This document shows positions 1 to 11,406 of a stretch of 64,000 nt of DNA, piece after piece. The DNA is taken from positions 172,596-236,595 of the forward strand of contig JBBHKE010002693.1 of the NCBI GenBank assembly GCA_037447655.1, given 5' to 3'. This stretch comes from Zygnema cylindricum (lineage: Eukaryota; Streptophyta; Zygnematophyceae; Zygnematales; Zygnemataceae). Made by a program: the position numbers and the translations under genes. A model generated the notes under the pieces. That model did no database searches. It saw only the letters and a program-made list of their open reading frames with translations, and was not told the origin of the DNA. The number at the start of each line of letters is the position of its first letter. Within the stretch, counting starts at the first letter, position 1.

Positions 1-424
1 AGTAGATGAAACATGCTTCTCTAGCGGGGGAAGACCAAAATCTCAACAGGCTTTGTTAATAAAGCTACCATGTTTACAGATAAAAATGAACACAATACAA
101 TTAAAAAAATGATGGTCAAGCTTCCATCAAAGGATGGGATTCCCCGAGTCTGACATAGAGACACTATGTGGGCCAGCAGCTGCTAATAGTAGTAGCAACG
201 TTAATTAAGCAAAATCCTTGAAAGTCACTCTAATAAATAAAAGTCAATAAGAAAAACCACAATCAATAACAAAGACCGGACACGGCAAGACACAGATGAC
301 CACATCAGGCTTGTGTTTCTGTAAGGCCGTAAATGACCTCCAAAAAGCTAAAGACAAGTGTAGGTAACAACCTAAAAACCAGAAACAAACAAGAAAATCA
401 CTCCTATGGTCTTTAGTGCATTAC

Positions 425-3400
425 CTGGATATAGGAATAAACCGTCTTTGATTCCAAGCATGCAGATCCAAAGTCTATCAGTTTAATTTCGCCTTCCATA
501 CTGCAGACCTCACAGAAAACAGCTCAAACATCGAAATGAGCCCTCTTATCTAATTTGCTTCAGAGTCAGCCAACTTACCAAGCAGAAGAACATGACAAAA
601 GCAGGGGCAGTTTCTGCTTGACCGCGCAGCACTATATACAATTTCTGGAAAGTGTGGATAAACATGCACCTGGCAAGTGCAAGTGTAAAAGCAAAGAAAA
701 GTAACACCCTCGTCTGACTATTGGCACATACTAATCACCGCATGTCACTAGTACCCAGCTTCACAGTCTATACAAAAGAAGAAAAAAATAGCAGAACACC
801 ATAAAGAGGGTGTCAACCAGCCACATACCTTTTGAGAAGAATATTTTCTGGCTTTAGATCACAGTGAATCACCCGTGCGTCTTCTAAGATAATAAGCGAC
901 TCCAACAGCTGCATCATAACATATTGAAATGTAGAACCAGATGGACAAAAACAAATGTCAAACCTTCAAAGTGAATACTCAGCAAAATTCACTTCCAGAG
1001 CATGATTTCAGAACACCGCTGCCGATGGTAGAAATTACATCCAACGAATGAACTAAAAGAAACAACTGGTACGTGCAGCCACTCTAAATGATGCGATTTT
1101 ACTTTGTGCTTGTTCGGGAAACAAAGTTTGGTGAGGCAAAATATACCTGTTTGGTAAAAAGCCGCACGAGATTTATGGACAGTCCACGAAACTGATTCTC
1201 CTTGATCAACTCAAACCTGTAAGGATAGGCAACCCTCACGTGTCACTTCCAAGAATATTAGAAAGATACAGCAGACACAGTTTCTTAAAATGAACAATGA
1301 GACTACTTCCGCTTCTCCACTATGTGAACACAGACCATAAAGCTGTTAACCACCATGCACTTTGATGAAAAAGTAATAAAGCAACGAAGAACCACATAAC
1401 CTTTGAAAGTTGCGAAGTACGCAAGTTTCTAACAAGTTGCAACACAGGTAAAACTGGTTTACATAAGCGCTTCACTGAAACAACTAATAGTCAGATTCAG
1501 GCACCGGAACTTACAAATTATAAGTGAGTAGCTCAAAAACTATGCAGAGATGGCCCTGATGCACAAACCAATCCTGAAGCCGGACAATGTGGTTTTTATC
1601 CTCGGCATCAAACCTTGTATTGAGCTGCACACAATTACCGAGGTATCAGCTTTAGAGCAAACAGTAAATAGTTCTAAAGAAAGCCAAAAACTGAAACTGT
1701 ACAACACGTCAGAGAACCTCACCATTTCAACTATGCCAACCTCCACAAGTGCCTGGTGATAATATGCTGGCTGGTTTTTTATGACCTTCACTGCTACAAA
1801 ATCGTTTGTGTCATCCCTCCAACATTTCACCACTTGACCGAATGTACCCTGTCCTAACATGTCCTTCACGATGTACCTGAAATCCCTCAAGGAACAGAAA
1901 TAAATTCAAGATCAGATTGTCATTCAGAATCAATCACGTTGCAAAAAAAAAGAAGCAGAAAAGACCTAACCGCCTGCTATACCTTCATACAAGACTAGCA
2001 AAAAAAAAAACTGCCATGATGTCAAGAATGCCACCTGCACTTCAGTTTACTCCGATGCTCACATAACATAAAATCTAAAGAAGTCCTCTGTATACCCTCG
2101 AATCTCAACCACATTTTTCCTACCTTCGTTTATCCTTGTTGTTCACAAGCACGGCGTTAACATATAGAATGAGGTCCGAATTTGTGTTATCATGTCCATC
2201 ATTAGAGACACCCACAGGCGGTTTAGTCAAAGGAATTTGACAGCGGGGATTGGCAGCTTCTGAATATGCAAAGTTTGGATTGCAATTCTTGAAAGTCTCC
2301 TTAATACGAACAGTCAAACGGGCGACAATCTGAAAGGTCAAGCAACACACAAAACCTCCTGATCATCAGTTTTAGAAGCATATCCATGTCAAATATCCTG
2401 ACCATCACCTGCTACCTTTCCATGAAAAAAATATGTAAAAAATATTCTTTCACTTCGCCAGAACGTCAGCTATTGACTTTTTTCCCACAATGCAGGATAA
2501 CGGGTATTCAAGGCCATATAGTTATAAAGAAAGCAGTGAGTGAAACTTCAGATCAAAACGTGACGAACACCATCGGATTAAACAAATGCAGACTGAAGTC
2601 CAGTCCGAAACGGCATAAATTAAAAGCTTTCTGTTGAAATTTATTTGAGAGAAACAGTTGAATCCCAATGATGAAGTATCTATTGTCAAACACACACTTT
2701 GACGAATCCTTACCACCTTTGGCTGGGGCATCAATGTCTAGAGGTATACTAGGGGTGTACAATGTATGGGGCTGTTAAACACTACTTTGACAATGGGAGA
2801 AGAGCAAGTATTGTGGAGGAGATCAAGATGTAAGATTGGAAATAGCGGAACTGGTTTGAAGAAGGACGAAAGCTGAAGTTACAGAGCATCACCTCTATCC
2901 GGAACACACTAGAAAAGACAGCCCATCTTGTTAGCATGATAGACATCCAAAGCATCAAAACACACAAAAAGAAAAAACAATCTACATTACCATGGCTGTT
3001 CATCTCTTCCATTCTTATTTAGCTAAGGCATTCCGTACATAAACTTCCATCCGGAAGGAACATGTCCTCTGCCAAGATAGTTCCCTCAGAAGGAAAAAAA
3101 AAAAAACGGATCATTCATTCAGAGAATGGACTGGTGAATTCAGGCCGTTAACCAGAAATCTGTGAGAACATAGACTGGTCAAAAATGCCCTACCGGAATG
3201 CTCTTCCTCTGCCCCTGCTTCAACAGCTCAGAGGAAAGTCCATCCATGGCTGTATACTGCATAAAAGCTTTTGCTGAAGGAAACCAGGAGGATGGTGGTA
3301 GCACTGCTTCCACTTCGCCTGCGGACCCATCCACCAGCCGATCCTCCTCACTTAAACCTCCTACTTCCAGGTATTCACTGTCTACATTGTCTGTCTCAAC

Positions 3401-3472
3401 TGTCGCATCAATGTCTCCCATCGTCGCCGTCCAAAACGGCCCTAAACTTACGCCAGTTCCCAAGCATGGCAA
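425..3472 (-). CDS. YAK1: YAK1-type DYRK protein kinase, 3' end cut by window
   Basis: Dual-specificity (DYRK family) Ser/Thr kinase; plant YAK1 acts in growth and TOR-related signalling. Exons read on the minus strand: 2124-2330 (DYRK N-terminal box, with NSDLILYVN), 1723-1876 (glycine loop GQGTFGQVVK and VAVKVIK), 1515-1624 (FELLTYNL), 1147-1216 (FRGLSINLV), 829-908 (catalytic loop HCDLKPENILL), 425-500 (DFG in LIDFGSA, ending TVYSYIQ just before the activation-loop Tyr). All these junctions keep phase and have GT/AG ends. The next exon (SRYYRSPEV in relatives) is not in bases 1-424, so the C-terminal lobe lies outside. N-terminal part: an exon at about 3194-3472 (ATG at 3472, or in frame at 3424) and one near 2717-2771. 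The join from 2717 to 2330 does not keep phase as I drew it, so a small exon is probably missed there. Family assignment is very secure; the start is not. Confidence 0.93.
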
Positions 3473-4292
3473 CTATTAATCACTGTGTGCAATCTCCTGC
3501 CTCCTTCCGCGATGTTTAGCTAAAACTGGCTCCAGAAACCCTCTCTGCAGTGGCTATAACTTCCATGTCTCCCGAGGCATGGGGCACTTTCAACAGTTCA
3601 AACCTAAATCATGAGTACCTTTTCAGCGACTATATTACCGAAACCCTCGATTGCAAGAAAAGGCCAGCATCTAGTGGAGTGCACAAGCAGAGGTGAGTGA
3701 AGGAGATGCTGGATGACGAGCCACAAAGGAAAATAAAGTCAAAAATATCGAAGCTAATGACGAAATTGGCTACAATAACGACGTTTCTTGCAGGTGAAGC
3801 TAAGCATGGATGGTATCTAAAGTAGGAAAAGAATGGGATCCAAACGATGGATGGAGGGGGCATGCTGTGGACAGACCGTATGACATGCCTCTGCGTCACC
3901 ACCCCTGTAACCGGATGGTCCGGATTCGCACATGAGTTCCTGCAAATGGCTCTAATCGTCGATCGCACTTGCTTGGCGGATCCGGCCGGTCGAAGTCGGA
4001 GGCAGAAATGATGTGTCAGGGCGGCACGAAATGTGATGTTGACAACACGTGGCAACACGGAATGGAGACAGGATGCATCCAATAATCTTGGGCAGGTGGG
4101 TCGCGGACTTGCCGGAGAACAGGAGCGTCGACAACTCGTGATTTGAGGTTACGATACCGTACCGTACGAAAGTACAACGTGGGAAAACATATCGGAGGCT
4201 AATTTGCGGTCATCGATAGTTGGCGACTTCGGTCTAAACTCTAAACGACAGCATTTATCGGAACGACACGCATATTGACGCTTATCAGTACA
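3473..4292. other. 5' flank of YAK1, no gene seen
   Basis: Probable 5' leader and promoter of YAK1. An open frame on the minus strand (3630-4082) has no recognisable domain and no conserved look, so I do not call it a gene. Confidence 0.5.
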
Positions 4293-4683
4293 GTAGTGTT
4301 GGGTATCGAGGACCCTTTGCCGATATTCATTATATATCGAATTTCAGGTACCCGATAATCGATATATCGCTTCAAAATATCGAAAACCAAATCATCGCGA
4401 TATATTGGCAATATATCGCCAATAAATCGTATCGCCAATATATCGAGCCATAAAAAAAAATCATTTTTTTTTCAAAACCCCCCCAACCCCCCGTAAATAC
4501 CCGTACGATATTGCGTACGATTTTCCGTACTATGAATGTACGGACACCCATTTTTTTGCGATATATATCGCGATAATTTATGTTGGTCCCGGTACGATAT
4601 ATCGAGGAATCGGGTCGATGGATATTCGATATATTGAATATCGCAATTATCGCGATATGAATTTACCCGATACCCAACACTAC
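4293..4683. mobile_element. TIR element rich in GATATATCG motifs
   Basis: About 390 bp bounded by an inverted repeat: GTAGTGTTGGGTATCG on the left and CGATACCCAACACTAC on the right. The inside is AT-rich, with many short palindromes of the type GATATATCG and CGCGATAT. There is no coding capacity. The right end abuts (shares TAC with) the next MITE, so no target duplication can be read. Probably a non-autonomous DNA element; superfamily not assigned. Confidence 0.6.
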
Positions 4684-4883
4684 ACCGTGAATCGTTATTA
4701 GCCTTATGTACGCTATATCGGCACCCCAAAATTTTGACATTGATACCTTAAATATAATAAATAACACTATTTAAGAACGTGGACCATAACCTGCCACGTC
4801 TCCTGGAAATAAATTAGAATGATTGACGCTAATTTTTTCTTCACACTAATAATTTCTATACGCTAATAACGATTCAAGGTGTA
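4681..4883. mobile_element. MITE, TACACCGTGAATCG family
   Basis: 203 bp with ends TACACCGTGAATCGTTATTAG and, inverted, CTAATAACGATTCAAGGTGTA. It has internal GTGGACCATAA and GCCACGTCTC segments, also found in the copy at 50766-50964. Non-coding. Confidence 0.8.
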
Positions 4884-4994
4884 CTTATCAGACTAAAGAT
4901 TTCGATAAACGAAGAAGAATGATCATTGATATAAGTACGGAGGCTGTATCTTATGCCAAGGGAAATCAAATATTATCACAAACGTAAACAGTAT

Positions 4995-5192
4995 GCACTT
5001 TATCGCTATTAGTGCTGATGTTTTTTTGTCACTCTTAAAACATATATTTTCCGTACATACTTGCCCGATTTTCGGTTGGAGAACGCCAATCGGAAGGTGC
5101 AAATCGTGCGTTTCAATAGCAACCGCCGGATCTTTCATTCTACAGGTGTACGGAGAAAGTGTGTTTTAAAGTTGCTAAAAAAAATTGACACT
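4995..5192. mobile_element. Hairpin MITE copy, right end lost
   Basis: Shares with five other places the order: CGCTATTAGTG, CACTTAAAACAT-like, TTTTCTCCGTACA, AACCGTCAGATC-like, TGTACGGAGAAA, TGTTTTAA. The last terminal repeat is replaced by the left end of the next copy at 5193. Confidence 0.65.
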
Positions 5193-5323
5193 ACAACCGC
5201 GAATCGCTATTAGTGTTAGGGTACGTCCCCATGTAGTAAAGTATCGACTTTAATCTGTCGTTTTCACCCAAAGCGCATTTCCGTACGATAAATACTTTAG
5301 CCGTACAAAGAAATAAATTCTTA

Positions 5324-6274
5324 GGGTACGTCCCCATGTAATCGGTACTTTGATAAAGTATTTTGGACTATAGTGAAGATTCGCCGTACTACTTTGAAGA
5401 GCGTCCCAATGTGCGAAAATGAAATCGGAACTTTGACATGTGACGGTTGTAGACGTAGGTACAACTTGTGACGATTGAAGGCGACTGCGAAACTTCCGAC
5501 GATTGGTGACGCCAACAAAAATAGCGACAGTGGTAGACGTCTAGATTTTTATGAAATTGCAAATGTTTAGGGTTTGGTGACGTTGTGACGTCACGCTCAC
5601 TTGTGACAACGTCGACGTCACGGATTCAAGAACTTTCCGCCATGGTTTCTCGATTTCGCTTTTTCTACTTTTCTCACTCGATTTGCCATTAAATAAAAAC
5701 CTAAAAAATTTCAAAAAATATATTTTTTGAAGATCTTTCATTTTATACCAATATTGTCGTATCTCATTCTAAAAAGTGTGAGATACAAGCTATAGTGTGA
5801 GAGGGAGAGAGGAGAGGCGCCGACGGCGAAAAATTATGCAAAGGACCCATGAATGCAAGTGGAAGTCCGAGACCCCTGCAATTTTTTTTCCCGTACATAG
5901 CACGTGACGTGCGCGGAGAAAAATAGCGAGGACTCTCCCTCGTCCAAAAAATTTACAAATCGTGTGGCGCGTGCGTGGTACGCTTTTCATTCGCTGTTTG
6001 GGCGGTACTTGAACTAAAATCACCTCCTCGAGGTGATTTTGGATGAAGTTTTTTTTTGGGCTGGATTCTCTTGCCCGGGGGTCTAAAAGGGGGAAAACGC
6101 CAAAATGCGTTCACATAACGACAAACAGGGCGTACATCCAAAGTATGAATTGACGTTCACTTTACTTTGGTAAAAATGAATTTCTCGTACGGCTAAAGTT
6201 TTTTTCAAAGTTCCCTGAATTTTAGGGCAAAAAGACAGAGAAAAGTATGTACTTTAACACATGGGGACGTACCC
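5324..6274. mobile_element. Same-family element Y nested in X (TTA duplication)
   Basis: 951 bp with the same 16-base ends as element X, and TTA on both flanks (5321-5323, 6275-6277). A self-insertion of the family. No coding potential is recognised. Confidence 0.75.
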
Positions 6275-6512
6275 TTAAAAAGTACAGCAAATTTTAATTC
6301 GATACTTTGAATGTACTTCATGTTTGTCGTCATGTGAACGCATTTTGGCGTTTTCCTTTTTTTGACCCCCGGGCAAGAGAATCCAGCCCGTCAAAAAACT
6401 TCATCAAAAGTCACCTCGCGACCTGATTTCAGGAAAGTACCGCCCAAACAGCGAATGAAAAATGACCCATGCACGCGCCACACGAGTGGGAAAATTTTAG
6501 GACGAGGGAGAG

Positions 6513-7133
6513 TACACCGCGAATCGTAATTAGAGTAAATTACTCTAATTCGGTCGCTCGAAATTTCGACTCTATGACATCAAATAGAGTAAATGATTCT
6601 AATTTTTTCATTATTCTAATTTAGGTAAGTTTAATTAGCGTAACAGAATTGTAATATAGGTTCTTTTTAAATAGTGTGGAGTACGGACGACGTTCGACCG
6701 TGCAAAACTGTACTTTTTTAAGTAAAAAAGTACAAATAATGATTTAATACAATCGCGCTCGCACGTGAAATCGGACTAAGCGAAAAATCAATCACATCGA
6801 AAAAAAAGCCGTTCGCATAACTCTCGTCCGTCGACAGCATCGTCGTCAGTGTGAACATTAACTGACATTCAGCGCGACAAATAATACTAGCGTCATAATG
6901 ACGTCAAAACTATACGGACTGACAGATTTTGTACGATCACGTAGTTTAGTCTTTATAATTTCAGCGCAGATATTTATCGCCGACATAACCCAATATAGAG
7001 TACTTAAATAAATTAGAGTAAACTTCGACTTTGAAAAACTTCAATCACATAAATTAGAGTTCATTACTCTAATTGTATTTTTTGGTTTTTTTACCCTAAT
7101 TTTTTCATTACTCTAATTACGATTCGCGGTGTA
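6513..7133. mobile_element. Tc1/mariner-like MITE M1 (TA duplication)
   Basis: CACCGCGAATCGTAATTAGA at the left and its inverse at the right, each flanked by TA. About 617 bp inside, non-coding, with GTGCAAAACTGTAC and AAATCATTATTTGTAC-like internal segments. A close copy lies in the opposite orientation at 34370-34988. Confidence 0.82.
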
Positions 7134-7976
7134 CTCGCTATTTTTCTCCCTCCCCGTCACGTGCATGTACGGAAAATACGAGGATGTACAAAAAAAAATC
7201 CTCAGGGGTCTCGGACCTCCAATTTCATTCATGGGTCCTTGGTAGAATTTTGCATCGTCGTCGCCTCTCCCCTCTCCCTCTCACACTATCACTTATATCT
7301 CACACTTTTTACTGTTTTAGAATGAGGCACGACAAATCTGATATAAAATTAAAGATATTTGAAAAATAATTCTTTTTAATACTTTTATGCATATTTTTAT
7401 GGCAAGTAGAGCGAAAAAAGTAGAGAAAACGAAATCGGGTATCCATGGCCGAAAGTTCTTGAATTTGTGACGTCACAAGTGAGTGTGACGTCACAATGTT
7501 ACAAAACCCTAAACTTCTGCCATGTCACAAAATTACAAAAATGTAGACGTCTACAACTGTCGCTGTTTTTGTTGGCGTCACCAATTTCGTAGTCGTCGTC
7601 AACCGTCACAAAGTTGTACCTACGTCTACAACCGTCACATGTCAAAGTTCCGATTTCATTTTCGCACATAGGGACGCTTTTCAAAGTAGTACGGAACACT
7701 TCACTACAGTCCAAAGTACTTTTTCAAAGTATCGCTTACATGGGGACGTACCCTTAATGTATTTTTGCCACTTAATACACATTTTCTCCGTACACACCTG
7801 TCGGATTGTGGATCTAACGGTGGCGATTGAAATTTAGGATTCTCACCTTCCGATTGGCGGTCTCAAAATGAAAATCCGACAAGTGTGTACGGAGAAAATA
7901 TGTTTTAAGGGGCGAAAAAAACATAGACGCTAATGTTGTAGCGATTCACGGTTTCACACCTTTCACTCCACGGGCG

Positions 7977-8083
7977 AGAAAACTAACGAACCTTACCTGT
8001 ACTAAGCGATACACGTGTAGTCTAACGAGAAAAACCTTTATCCTAACGAAAAACCTTTACACTAACGAAAAAAACCTTTACAC
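7977..8083 (+). repeat. Short tandem repeat, ACTAACGAAAAACCTTTAC unit
   Basis: Four to five imperfect units of about 19-21 bp with the core CTAACGAAAAACCTTTACA, running straight into a TACACCGTGAATCG end at 8084. The same unit borders the inverse end at 17902. Confidence 0.7.
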
Positions 8084-8250
8084 TACACCGTGAATCGTTA
8101 TCAGCGTATTGTACGCTATATCGGCACCCCGAAATTTTGACATTGATACACGAAATACAGTGATTAAATCTAATTTATCTTTGACATTAAATGCGGTACT
8201 TGTATATTAGCGTCAACGGTATGACCGTACCGAATGCATGAATAGTGTGG
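8084..8250. mobile_element. MITE left end, TACACCGTGAATCG family
   Basis: Begins TACACCGTGAATCGTTATC and continues with GTACGCTATATCGGCACCCC and AAATTTTGACATTGATAC, as in the copy at 4681. I could not find a matching right end before 8600, so the copy is long or truncated; the end coordinate is nominal. Confidence 0.5.
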
Positions 8251-8599
8251 TGTACGGAAGTAGTTTGATAGTACAACATTGTACTTCTTTACCGGAATCC
8301 GTACGGAATTTGTGGTTATCTTATGTCGGTCGCATACTTAGCTGCGCTTACAAGAATTGTTGAGTCGAGTTTGCAAAATAAACGTTCGCATACATTCAGA
8401 CGTTCGTTTTTGTGTGTTATAGTGTGAACGGATAACATGTGCACATGGTAAAAACTGTCCATGTTACGTAAGCGTAATGTTGCGTACTTACACATGTTCA
8501 TCGTCGCGTTAGAGTTAAGTCTAATACGTTGCCGTATTAACTCTATTTGAGATATTGCAAAAATAATAGTGTATATATTTACACTATTACAGGGTCAAA

Positions 8600-10169
8600 A
8601 AGAAACATAACGGTAATACCAGACCTTTCAACCAAAGAGACGCTTATTAGAGTTAAGATTGACCCTAAAATGGGTAATGATTCACAAAACGACAACAAAT
8701 TACTGTCACATTGTACAAAAATTAGAGTAAAGTTACAAAATTTAGGATTGAAGAAAAGCGGCGCCTAGAAAACGACAATTGATATCAAACCAACGGCAAA
8801 TGCGGAGAGAACACAAAAAATAGATTTTGTGTTCTGACTAATCTCAACCACATCTTCGTCCTCTGGTGGGTGAATTCAGAATCTCGCAGAGCCATTTTCA
8901 CATGACGCCGCCATTTTTTCGGCAAGATACGGATCGTCTCCCCGCCGCCTCGCTGAGTCTCGCGACATCCATCGACTCCATACCTCATTTTAGGGTTTAC
9001 AGCAGTATTAGCGTACACAACAATATGTCGAAACAACCAGAGGAATCGCGCCATTATCGTCGCTATAAATTATAGGGTTTATGAAGGGTTTCTGGGTAAG
9101 TGCGCATTTCACCATATTTTTTCATATCTTTCGCACCCTCTACCTTATTATTCTTCCACCTTTTTCATTCTCTATCTCTTTTTATCCCTTTACCTCTTCA
9201 TTTTCGCATTGCCTATCTCTCACATTCTTTCCCATTTCATTTGCTTACCTTTCTCCCTCACTCTCTTCTCCCCTCTCTCTCTCTCACCCATTTTGTCCCA
9301 TACCCTTTCTCTAATCTTCTCTCTCATTCCCTTTTTCTCACTGTTCCGTCTCTCTCTGTCCGTCATTTTTCTCGTTTTATTTGTTTAGCCCATATACCCC
9401 CTACTAATCCGTTATCTTCCTCTCTCTTTCGTATGTAAAACTGTCATCTTTGATCAACTTCTATCCGACGGCCGTTGTATTGGGGAGCACCCTACGGCAA
9501 CATGTGATCGTAGGGAAGAAGAAAGCATCATTTTAAAGGTGTTGGACAGGATGAAAGTTTCGGGAGTAAACCTTGAGGAGCTTTGCATAGATCTGTATTT
9601 GTCGTCACCGATCGTTGCTAATTAGTTAGTGTGTGTAATATTACCAAGTTGTTAAATTATTTTTAAGGGGATTTTCGAGCTATAGGTAGAAACGTTAAGA
9701 ATTATGTTAGTACATAGAGCTTTGTTGAATATTGTAGATTAATAGGCCTATATTTTTGTTTTAGTTTAACATTGTGAAACGATATCATCGTGAAATATAC
9801 AAATTTTGTATTTTTTTCCCATTGTTGTTAATCAATGATTTTATTAGTGTCAACTTAGTATATATATTTTTATTAATTCTGTGTTTTTTTTATTGCTTTC
9901 ATGTTGTACCGATGACTTTTTCGCATTGGAATATATTAAATCTCGGTGTCTTTTCGTTTGTGTGTCATCTGCATATGTTGAAAATATGCATTAATCTTTC
10001 TTATCACCGCGTATATTACTTGAACTGTGCGTTTCCTACATGGAAGATTCTGCTTACATCATTCAATCCAGTTTTTATGGTTTCAGCCTTGTCAAAATTG
10101 GTATTTTTGCCATGGTAAAAACCTTCTTACTTGTTCAGAGTTTTAATAATTACCACCTAATATGTAAAC
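8600..10169. other. Gene-poor stretch, pyrimidine-rich 9110-9380
   Basis: No gene supported. 9110-9380 is a C/T-rich low-complexity tract (blocks of CTCTCTCTC and TTTCTC), which opens two long but meaningless plus-strand frames. 9450-10170 is AT-rich without recognisable signals. Confidence 0.5.
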
Positions 10170-10257
10170 TGACGGTTCACGGACCAGCGACGAACCAAAC
10201 TCGCAGCTGTTAAGCCATGCAATCACACAAACAACGTTACAATGAATTCCACGATTT

Positions 10258-10923
10258 GCATTCAGCGACGAGGCAATGTCTGCTTTGTCGGAGATAATGA
10301 TGATTCACTTTCGCCGCTGGAATTCCATTCAGCGACAAGACAGCATCTGCTTTGTCGAAGACGATGCAGAAACTCTTTCAAAGCTGGATTTCCATCCAGC
10401 GATGAGACAAATTGTTTCAAAGCTGGATTTCCATCCAGCGACGAGACAAACTGTTTCAAAGCTGGATTTCCATCCAGCGACGAGACAAATTGTTTCAAAG
10501 ATGGATTTCCATCCAGCGACGAGACAAACTGTTTGAAAGCTGGATTTCCATCCAGCGACGAGACAAACTGTTTGAAAGCTGGATTTCCATCCAGCGACGA
10601 GACAAACTGTTTCAAAGCTGGATTTCCATCCAGCGACGAGACAAACTGTTTCAAAGCTGTATTTCCATCCAGCGACGAGACAAACTGTTTCAAAGCTGGA
10701 TTTCCATCCAGCGACGAGACACTCTTTGCATCGTCGAAGATGATGCAGAAACTGTTTCATAGCTGGATTTCCATTCAGCGACGAGACAACCTTTGCTTTG
10801 TTGAAGATGATGCAGAAGCAATTTCGCTGGTGGGTTTTCATCCAGCGACGACACAGTCTCTACATCGTCAAAGGTCATGCTGAAGCAGTTTCAAAGTTGG
10901 ATCTCCATCCAGCGACGAGAAAT
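10258..10923 (+). repeat. 39-bp minisatellite with degenerate flanking units
   Basis: Nine nearly perfect head-to-tail 39-bp units from 10381 (core AGCTGGATTTCCATCCAGCG then ACGAGACAAACTGTTTCAA). They are flanked on both sides by longer, older units of about 65-75 bp that add TTTGTTGAAGATGATGCAG. The period is 13 codons, so several frames stay open on both strands; these frames are artefacts, not genes. Each unit contains GCGACGA, the motif of the surrounding transposon. Confidence 0.92.
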
Positions 10924-11406
10924 TATTGCCGCTGAAAGGGCAATCATTAACTATGTATGTGAAAATGCTGTACAAATTATGAACTTCCTCGATGGATGAT
11001 GAACCAGCGACGAAGTATACTCGTCGCTGATTAGTTTAGGGTGTTCAATGCAACAATATATATAATTCCATACTACACGTACACTCAAATATTTAACACC
11101 ACATTAACATCATCTCAAGGTAAATACATAATAAATTTCATAAATACATCCAATTCCACATTAAGCCAAACATGTAAACTTCGGAAATACCGAAATTGTA
11201 TTATCCCATAATAAAACCATACACACATATAAAATTTGTTTTTTCCCAAGAAGTGAATTAATACTTAACTTTATTGGCCGTCTACATTATTTTGCCACGA
11301 GTATGACTACTACTCCCGCTATAATTAAACTACCATTCTCAAACTAACATTAAAAACAAAAAAAAACAATACGTAGTTATATTATATCTTTAAAACTCGT
11401 TGCCGC

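Larger units (their letters stand above)
5219..7753. mobile_element. PIF/Harbinger-like foldback element X (TTA duplication)
   Basis: Ends GGGTACGTCCCCATGT and ACATGGGGACGTACCC, with TTA directly outside on both sides (5216-5218 and 7754-7756). TTA target duplications are typical of PIF/Harbinger elements. Long subterminal stretches are inverted copies of each other (for example GGTTGTAGACGTAGGTACAA near 5445 and its inverse near 7615). It holds a second element of the same type (5324-6274) and a mariner-like MITE (6513-7133). No transposase is seen, so it is non-autonomous. Confidence 0.75.
5193..7955. mobile_element. Hairpin MITE split by a 2.5-kb insertion
   Basis: Left end ACCGCGAATCGCTATTAGTGTTA (5196-5218) and right part 7754-7955, which carries CTCCGTACACACCTGTCGGA, later AAGTGTGTACGGAGAAAA, and GCGATTCACGG at the end. 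Together they form one copy of the dispersed roughly 200-bp hairpin family. The middle is occupied by the element at 5219-7753. Confidence 0.7.

Noticed and set aside
3630-4082. 150-aa minus-strand frame upstream of YAK1
   Set aside because: No domain, no splice partner, high Cys/Ser/His content typical of chance frames; it lies in the promoter region.
4241-8600. A CRISPR array or other prokaryote-type repeat
   Set aside because: The repeats are inverted terminal repeats of MITEs with target duplications, in a nuclear eukaryotic context.
9081-9438. Membrane proteins in the C/T-rich tract
   Set aside because: Phe/Ser/Leu-rich frames produced by low-complexity pyrimidine sequence.
10242-10883. 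213-aa repeat protein (SSDETNCFKAGFP units) on the plus strand, and similar frames on both strands
   Set aside because: The 39-bp period (13 codons) opens several frames at once on both strands. Codons show no preference for one frame, so this is a minisatellite.
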